Of a stretch of DNA of 19,436 bases, positions 15,829 through 19,436 are shown piece after piece. The stretch comes from Ruminococcus difficilis (GTDB lineage Bacteria; Bacillota_A; Clostridia; Oscillospirales; Acutalibacteraceae). Each line of letters opens with the position of its first letter. Position 1 is the stretch's first letter. Position numbers and translations under genes: made by a program. The notes under the pieces were generated by a model. The model was not told where the DNA came from. It ran no database searches and saw nothing but the letters and a program-made list of their open reading frames with translations. Where the stretch lies: the NCBI RefSeq assembly GCF_016680995.1, contig NZ_JAEQMG010000087.1, positions 1 to 19,436 of the forward strand, read 5' to 3'.

Positions 15829-15860
15829 GAAAAAAGGCTTGAAACCGACGTTTCAAGCCT
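15829..15860 (-). terminator. Minus-strand terminator of the tRNA-like transcript
   Basis: AGGCTTGAAAC (15835-15845) and GTTTCAAGCCT (15850-15860) form a perfect 11-bp stem with loop CGAC. On the minus strand it ends in a run of T residues (plus-strand A run 15830-15835). Confidence 0.85.
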
Positions 15861-15893
15861 GAGAAATCCAGTAATAATGCGAAAAATTAAGTC

Positions 15894-15941
15894 GCGGTTC
15901 CCGTTTGGAGACCGCTGCTCTACCAACTGAGCTATACCCCT
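15894..15941 (-). pseudogene. 5' half of tRNA-Trp (CCA anticodon), 3' half missing
   Basis: On the minus strand the sequence starts AGGGGTATAGCTCAGTTGG and continues TAGAGCAGCGGTCTCCAAA: acceptor 5' strand, D-arm, anticodon 5' strand and loop CTCCAAA of a tRNA-Trp. The next bases should be ACCGC, closing the anticodon stem, but CGGGA is inserted before ACCGC. After that no variable loop, T-arm (GGTTCGA) or 3' acceptor strand can be found. The sequence runs through AT-rich DNA to a terminator 34 bases further on. The promoter is intact. A normal tRNA-Trp must exist elsewhere. The break at the 3' side of the anticodon loop is a common crossover point for tyrosine recombinases. Confidence 0.75.
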
Positions 15942-15965
15942 AAATATTTAATCGCTGCAAATGAA

Positions 15966-16196
15966 CGCACGTCACTTGCAAGGAGTATGATAACACAGAC
16001 ACGCGGTTTTGTCAAGCGTTTTTCAACACAAAAACGCCGATTTGAGTAAGAACTTGTATTGCCGCGTGTGATACGCACGTCATGCGCATTTCATTCAATC
16101 AAAAATCTCGTGTGACAGAACCGGTTCTCGCACGTCATTGTCGTGGATTTTGACCGCTGCCCGACCACATTTTCTTAGTAGAAACCCACACGTCAT
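15966..16196 (+). repeat. Four short direct repeats, consensus CRCACGTCAY
   Basis: CGCACGTCAC starts at 15966, CGCACGTCAT at 16074 and 16129, and CACACGTCAT at 16187. Spacings are 108, 55 and 58 bp. They lie between the half tRNA and the integrase fragment. Arm-type integrase sites or regulator sites are possible. There is no gene in 15944-16465. Confidence 0.5.
15987..16015 (-). promoter_or_regulatory. Promoter of the half tRNA
   Basis: On the minus strand: TTGACA (16010-16015), a 17-base spacer, TATCAT (15987-15992). Transcription would start near 15980, about 40 bases before the tRNA 5' end. Confidence 0.8.
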
Positions 16197-16250
16197 TTTT
16201 TCGGCGGTTGCGATACGACTGGGAAATACGGAAATAGCAGGGAAACACTC

Positions 16251-16279
16251 TTGACACTTTTTCTCAGATACGTTATAAT
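16251..16279 (+). promoter_or_regulatory. Perfect-consensus vegetative promoter
   Basis: TTGACA (16251-16256), a 17-base spacer and TATAAT (16274-16279). Every element is at consensus. The transcript would begin near 16286 and meet a strong terminator within about 60 bases. Confidence 0.88.
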
Positions 16280-16285
16280 AAAGAT

Positions 16286-16346
16286 GGACAGAGGAATAAA
16301 AAATCATCCCTATAGCTTGACAAACGCCAAGTTATAGGGATTTTTC
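16286..16346 (+). ncRNA. Predicted ~60-nt RNA or attenuated leader before the integrase gene
   Basis: Bounded by the consensus promoter at 16251-16279 and a terminator: ATCCCTATAGCTTG (16306-16319) pairs with CAAGTTATAGGGAT (16328-16341), 14 bp with one G-T pair, followed by TTTTC. There is no open frame with a ribosome site inside. It could be an independent small RNA or an attenuated leader of the integrase gene 120 bases on. Confidence 0.55.
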
Positions 16347-16465
16347 ATTGAAGCAATATAGTTGGTAATACACAAAAAGTCAAGAGAAATCTTGTCAGGG
16401 TATTTGCTGGATATTGACCACTGCCTGTGGTATTGTTGTGGTTACCAAAACGAAGGAGTGATAGC

Positions 16466-17104
16466 ATGAAACGAGAATTATTAGACAACGGCAACATATG
16501 GCAGAAAAGCGATGGACGTTGGATAGGTCTGGTACGTTACAAGGATGAGTTCGGTGTGACGCAACGAAAGAGTTTTTCCAGCAAAAAGAAGAAAACGCTG
16601 CAAGCAAAGATGACGGACTATGTCAAAAACTTCAACGAGCAGGTCGCCAACTCTGATGAATCAAAAAAGCCTTTGAAAGAGAGTATGAAAAACTGGCTGA
16701 GGGTGTATAAGTTCCCGGAGGTGGAGCGCACGACCTATGATCGATATGAATGCACTGCTGAACACCAAATCTATCCTTACATCGGCAACAAGCCTGTCGG
16801 AGATGTTACTCCTGCCGATATTAAGAAACTACTCACTAAGCACATGAACGCAGGCTACGCTTTCACGACGAGCAAGAAAGCGTACTCACTGCTCAAGATG
16901 TTCTTCAAGCAGCTATATCAGGAAGGCGCGATACCGAACAATCCGATGGCACTGATTGATATGACGAAAAAGGACAACTACCTTGCCGCGCAGAACAAGG
17001 AGAGCAAGCCGCAGTGTGATATGGTGGTAGTGTTCACGGACGAGGAGCTGGAGCAAATCAAAGCGGAAGCCTTCAAACGCTTCGCAAACGGCAAGCCGTT
17101 CTGA
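16466..17104 (+). pseudogene. Tyrosine recombinase (phage/ICE integrase), catalytic half deleted
   Basis: 212 residues from ATG 16466, with AAGGAG at 16453-16458. Residues 1-60 form an arm-binding beta domain (GNIWQKSDGRWIGLVRYKDE). Residues about 68-165 form the SAM-like core-binding domain (MKNWLRVYKFPEVERTTYDR, IYPYIGNKPVGDVTPADIKK, YSLLKMFFKQLYQEGAIPNN). VVVFTDEELEQIKAEA marks the start of the catalytic domain, and the frame stops 14 residues after its last residue (A199). The catalytic R, H-x-x-R and Y motifs are all absent. Full-length relatives are near 380-400 residues. The sequence after the stop belongs to a different gene, so an internal deletion has removed the integrase end. It cannot recombine DNA; it might still bind attachment or arm sites. 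Confidence 0.88.
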
Positions 17105-17232
17105 ACGACTACGCTCTGAACTATTTGAACGATATATCCGAGCAGCTAGTCGCTGAGCATAACGGAGTTCTTGACTTGGAAAAGGCTCGGGATTTCGTTG
17201 ATATAGACTATTCAGGAGAGGTAGATGGCTAA
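17101..17232 (+). pseudogene. 3' tail of a small gene upstream of the relaxase
   Basis: In the +1 frame relative to the integrase, the DNA reads LNDYALNYLNDISEQLVAEH, then NGVLDLEKARDFVDIDYSGE and VDG, ending at TAA 17230-17232. It overlaps the relaxase start (ATGGCTAA), a typical coupled arrangement. This looks like the end of a small mobilization accessory protein whose start was lost in the same deletion that cut the integrase. I do not recognise its family. Confidence 0.6.
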
Positions 17233-18754
17233 GATTATTGTCTCGTGCCGCTTCCCAAAGAGCGCAAAGGATATAGCTGATCTAATAAGATATATGGCTA
17301 CCCGAGAGGGAGTTGAGAAGTTGCCTAACACCAAGAAGTATAAAATTGCAACCCAAAGTCAGCACGACCTCATCCTTTCTGCAGTGAAACATTTTCCTCA
17401 AAGCAAGAAGTTCCTGGAGTACGAGGACTTTTATGCCATGCCTACACGGGAGAACGCCGACGAGTTTCTGGATGCCGTCGCTGAAAGATATGCCGACCGC
17501 GTGGATGAATTGAAGGGCTTGGTCAGCTATATCTCCAATCGCCCGGGCGTTGAAAAGCTCGGCTCGCACGGATTGTTTACGCAATTCGATATGCCAATTG
17601 ACCTTGATACAGTCGCAGAACGGGTCGCCAATCACGACGGTGTTATCTGGACGGAGGTGGTCAGTCTTCGCCGTGAGGACGCGGAGCGTCTGCATTTCAA
17701 CAACGCCGAAGCATGGAAAAACCTCGTCCGCCGGAATATGAATGAGATCGCCAAAGCACACAGAATCAAGGTGGAGGACTTGGAATGGTACGGCGCATTC
17801 CATAATACAACGCACCATCCGCATATTCATTTGATAATTTTCTCGAAAGGGCAGGAGGGATTCCTCTCCGAGAAAGGCATCAAAGAGCTGCGCCGAGCCT
17901 TCGGTCAGGACATCTTTCGCGATGAGCAATACAAGCTGGCGACGATAGAAACCGGTTATCGAAATCAGTTGAAGGAACAGTTGGCTGACCTGTTGCAGCA
18001 GCTTCAAACACGGCAATCAATTCCCAACGCCGATTATTATCTTTTTCTGTTGAGAAAAATCCGAGATGAAGTTCAGCAGCAGAAGGGGAAGAAGCTCTAC
18101 GGCTATCTGCCAAGAAAGACAAAAAAGCTGGTGGATTTTGCTCTGCACGAGTTCGCAAAAGACGGTGATTTATCTGAAATATATGCAAAGTGGAACGAGG
18201 TCAACCGCGAAAAGTTAAGTCTTTACTATGATACGAAAGATAAACCGGACGTGCCCATTGAGAAGAATCCCGAGTTGAGGTCGCTGAAAAATATGCTTAT
18301 CAGGACGGCGTTGAGTATGAATTTCAACGCACAGACAACTGTAAATACTGCCCGTATAGGTTTTCTTTTCTCTATGCTGGCAAAGCAAATTGTCAACAGC
18401 GCAGGCAAAAGGTTAGATGAACTCAATAAGATGATGCCCCTGACCGACAGCAAGGAGCGAGATAAAATCCGCGAGAAAAAGCTGGCTCACGGTCAGAAAG
18501 AAGGAGCAGACAGCAGCGGTATCAATGAAGAAGTCTATGACAGCCAAGCCGCAGAGGGTATTTTGTCTATGCTTGACTACCTAATTTCGCTCGGCAATAA
18601 GGATAGTTCACAAGATAAACAAGAAGAATCTATATCACCTGAAGATGAATATGACTTTGACAATGCCTATGCTGAGTATCTAAATGACACTGATTACGGC
18701 TTTGATGAGAACGATGCGGATGCAGAGGATGAGTATTACGGCATGTCCATGTGA
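17225..18754 (+). CDS. MobL/MobP3-type relaxase, complete
   Basis: 509 residues from ATG 17225 with GGAGAGG at 17215-17221. The N-terminus carries the family signature around IRYMATREGVEK (21-32) with a candidate catalytic Tyr at 23, and SNRPGVEKLGSHGLF (104-118). The metal-binding motif at about 191-206 reads AFHNTTHHPHIHLIIF (H193, H198, H200, H202). A basic helical region follows, and an acidic tail ends EDEYYGMSM. The enzyme would nick its oriT and pilot the strand into a recipient, using a conjugation apparatus that is not in the window. The adjoining integrase and accessory gene are broken, so this element probably can no longer excise by itself. The 3' two thirds duplicate the gene at the left edge. 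Confidence 0.9.
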   Translation: MAKIIVSCRFPKSAKDIADLIRYMATREGVEKLPNTKKYKIATQSQHDLILSAVKHFPQSKKFLEYEDFYAMPTRENADEFLDAVAERYADRVDELKGLVSYISNRPGVEKLGSHGLFTQFDMPIDLDTVAERVANHDGVIWTEVVSLRREDAERLHFNNAEAWKNLVRRNMNEIAKAHRIKVEDLEWYGAFHNTTHHPHIHLIIFSKGQEGFLSEKGIKELRRAFGQDIFRDEQYKLATIETGYRNQLKEQLADLLQQLQTRQSIPNADYYLFLLRKIRDEVQQQKGKKLYGYLPRKTKKLVDFALHEFAKDGDLSEIYAKWNEVNREKLSLYYDTKDKPDVPIEKNPELRSLKNMLIRTALSMNFNAQTTVNTARIGFLFSMLAKQIVNSAGKRLDELNKMMPLTDSKERDKIREKKLAHGQKEGADSSGINEEVYDSQAAEGILSMLDYLISLGNKDSSQDKQEESISPEDEYDFDNAYAEYLNDTDYGFDENDADAEDEYYGMSM

Positions 18755-18769
18755 ACAGCGAGGTTAGCG

Positions 18770-18936
18770 CCCTGTTTCGCCGTGTATCGCCCTGTGTGCG
18801 ATTTGTTGGGGCAAGACGGGTGTGTGCCCGACCGGGTTGTTCGCGCGGTGTTGAGCCTTTGTCGCGGTTTGTGAGCAACATCTCGATTTGACAGATTGAT
18901 AGTGGTCATATCTATATTTGCCTGTAGCAGACACCC
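18770..18936 (+). repeat. Dispersed noncoding repeat, module A, copy 4
   Basis: The closest relative of copy 1, in the same place after its relaxase. It has the GTTTCGCC box, a hairpin CGGGT..GCCCG (18822-18835; a T-G pair where other copies have T-A), and TGTTGAGCCTTTGTCGCGG closing with CAACA. Confidence 0.8.
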
Positions 18937-18967
18937 TTTTTACTATACACGTAGTGTATAGTAAAAA
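18937..18967. repeat. Perfect 31-bp palindrome (module P), copy 2
   Basis: The same arms, TTTTTACTATACAC and GTGTATAGTAAAAA, and the same gta centre as at 1204-1234, while bases around it differ. Confidence 0.8.
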
Positions 18968-18980
18968 CCGAGCGATAGGG

Positions 18981-19020
18981 CTGTTCAAAATTTGCGACGC
19001 CAAACAAAGAAAAGCAATTT
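18981..19020 (+). repeat. Dispersed noncoding repeat, module B, copy 4
   Basis: CTGTTCAAAATTTGCGACGC then AAACAAAGAAAAG. Here module B is not followed by a DUF6809 gene but by another A module. Confidence 0.7.
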
Positions 19021-19067
19021 CTTTCGTTACTGAAGACGCCTGTTGCAGAGTGAAATGTATTTTTCTC

Positions 19068-19195
19068 CCCTGTTTCACCGCGTGTCGCCCCGTGTGCGAA
19101 TTGTTGAGCAAAGACGGGTGTGTACCCGTCCAGATTGTTCGCGCGGTGTTGAGCCTTTGTCGCAGTTTGTGAGTAACAGCCAGTTTTGAGAGGCA
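19068..19195 (+). repeat. Dispersed noncoding repeat, module A, copy 5
   Basis: CCCTGTTTCACCGCGTGTCG, hairpin GACGGGT/ACCCGTC (7 bp, loop GTGT), TGTTGAGCCTTTGTCGCAG, then TAACA closing with a G-T pair where other copies have CAACA. Confidence 0.75.
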
Positions 19196-19265
19196 TTTGA
19201 AGGTCATGTTTTCGCTCACCCAAAAAAGAGATAATAGTAAAAAACGGTACTGCGAGCAAAAAACA

Positions 19266-19436
19266 CCCTGTTTCGCCGCGTGTCGCCCTGTGTGCGATTT
19301 GTTGGAGAAAGACGGGTGTGTACCCGACCGAAGTGTTTGCGCGGTGTCGGCGATTTTTGGACGAATCTCATTTTTGCTACGCTATAACAAAGAAAGCGCG
19401 AAAAAGTTCTGGATTTTTTCTTTTTTAGCGGTATCT
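19266..19436 (+). repeat. Dispersed noncoding repeat, modules A and B-like leader, copy 6 (runs to window edge)
   Basis: CCCTGTTTCGCCGCGTGTCG with hairpin CGGGT/ACCCG. From 19362, a B-like stretch (GCTATAACAAAGAAAG, AAAAAGTTCTGGATTTTTTC, GCGGTATCT) matches 1264-1320, the leader of the DUF6809 gene at 1346. A further DUF6809 gene is expected about 25-30 bases past the edge. There is no gene in 18755-19436. Confidence 0.75.

Noticed and set aside
15894..15941. Complete functional tRNA-Trp
   Set aside because: No T-arm, variable loop or 3' acceptor strand follows; five extra bases interrupt the anticodon stem.
17282..18016. 244-residue minus-strand frame inside the relaxase gene
   Set aside because: Antisense shadow; the plus strand carries the HUH motif and an exact homologue at the left edge.
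18770..19350. Possible CRISPR array from spaced repeats
   Set aside because: The copies are long (over 80 bp), diverged and unevenly spaced (about 200-300 bp), with similar rather than unique intervening sequence and no cas genes.

Overview
The window looks like a starch-degrading, cellulosome-type gut member of the Oscillospiraceae (Ruminococcus, for instance the R. bromii group). The reasons are a secreted Bacillus AmyE-like GH13 amylase carrying a dockerin and a CBM26-type starch-binding module, a second dockerin protein with BspA-type leucine-rich repeats, a giant secreted modular protein, an Agr-type LytTR/GHKL two-component system, DUF6809 small proteins and MobP3/MobL-type relaxases. 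The genus is inferred from gene content; no rRNA or other marker gene is present.

Layout. 1-1021: 3' part of a MobL-type relaxase that enters from the left edge. 1022-1790: a dispersed noncoding repeat (modules A, P and B) with an intact DUF6809 gene (1346-1603) and a second, decayed repeat copy. 1883-4005: promoter region, LytTR response regulator and GHKL sensor kinase joined by a 4-bp ATGA overlap. 4054-4101: hairpin with T-tract. 4138-10653: 2171-aa secreted modular protein. 10669-10800: 43-aa peptide gene with a TTG start and a strong Shine-Dalgarno site. 10862-11767: LRR-dockerin protein. 11885-13972: GH13_28 amylase with dockerin and CBM26. 14012-14185: 57-aa secreted remnant, then a terminator. 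14270-14530: repeat remnant with a broken DUF6809 copy. 14600-15105: XRE/HigA-type regulator behind a promoter with two palindromic operators. 15106-16465: no convincing gene, but several hairpins, a minus-strand 5' half of tRNA-Trp with its own promoter and terminator, four short direct repeats, and a perfect-consensus promoter that runs into a terminator. 16466-17104: tyrosine recombinase that has lost its catalytic half, joined to the tail of another gene. 17225-18754: complete relaxase, a second copy of the left-edge gene. 18755-19436: three more copies of the noncoding repeat, stopping just short of where another DUF6809 gene would start.

How it fits together. All the metabolic cargo on the plus strand (two-component system, giant surface protein, peptide, two dockerin proteins) is secreted or senses the outside. 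It lies between two same-orientation copies of a relaxase plus repeat block about 17.7 kb apart. This suggests a starch-adhesion/degradation island inside decayed or nested mobilizable elements. The two dockerins resemble each other closely, so both proteins may dock on one cohesin, which is not in the window. The items most worth following up are the 43-aa peptide, the A/P/B repeat with its DUF6809 passenger, the half tRNA that breaks at the anticodon loop, and the predicted ~60-nt RNA ahead of the integrase fragment.
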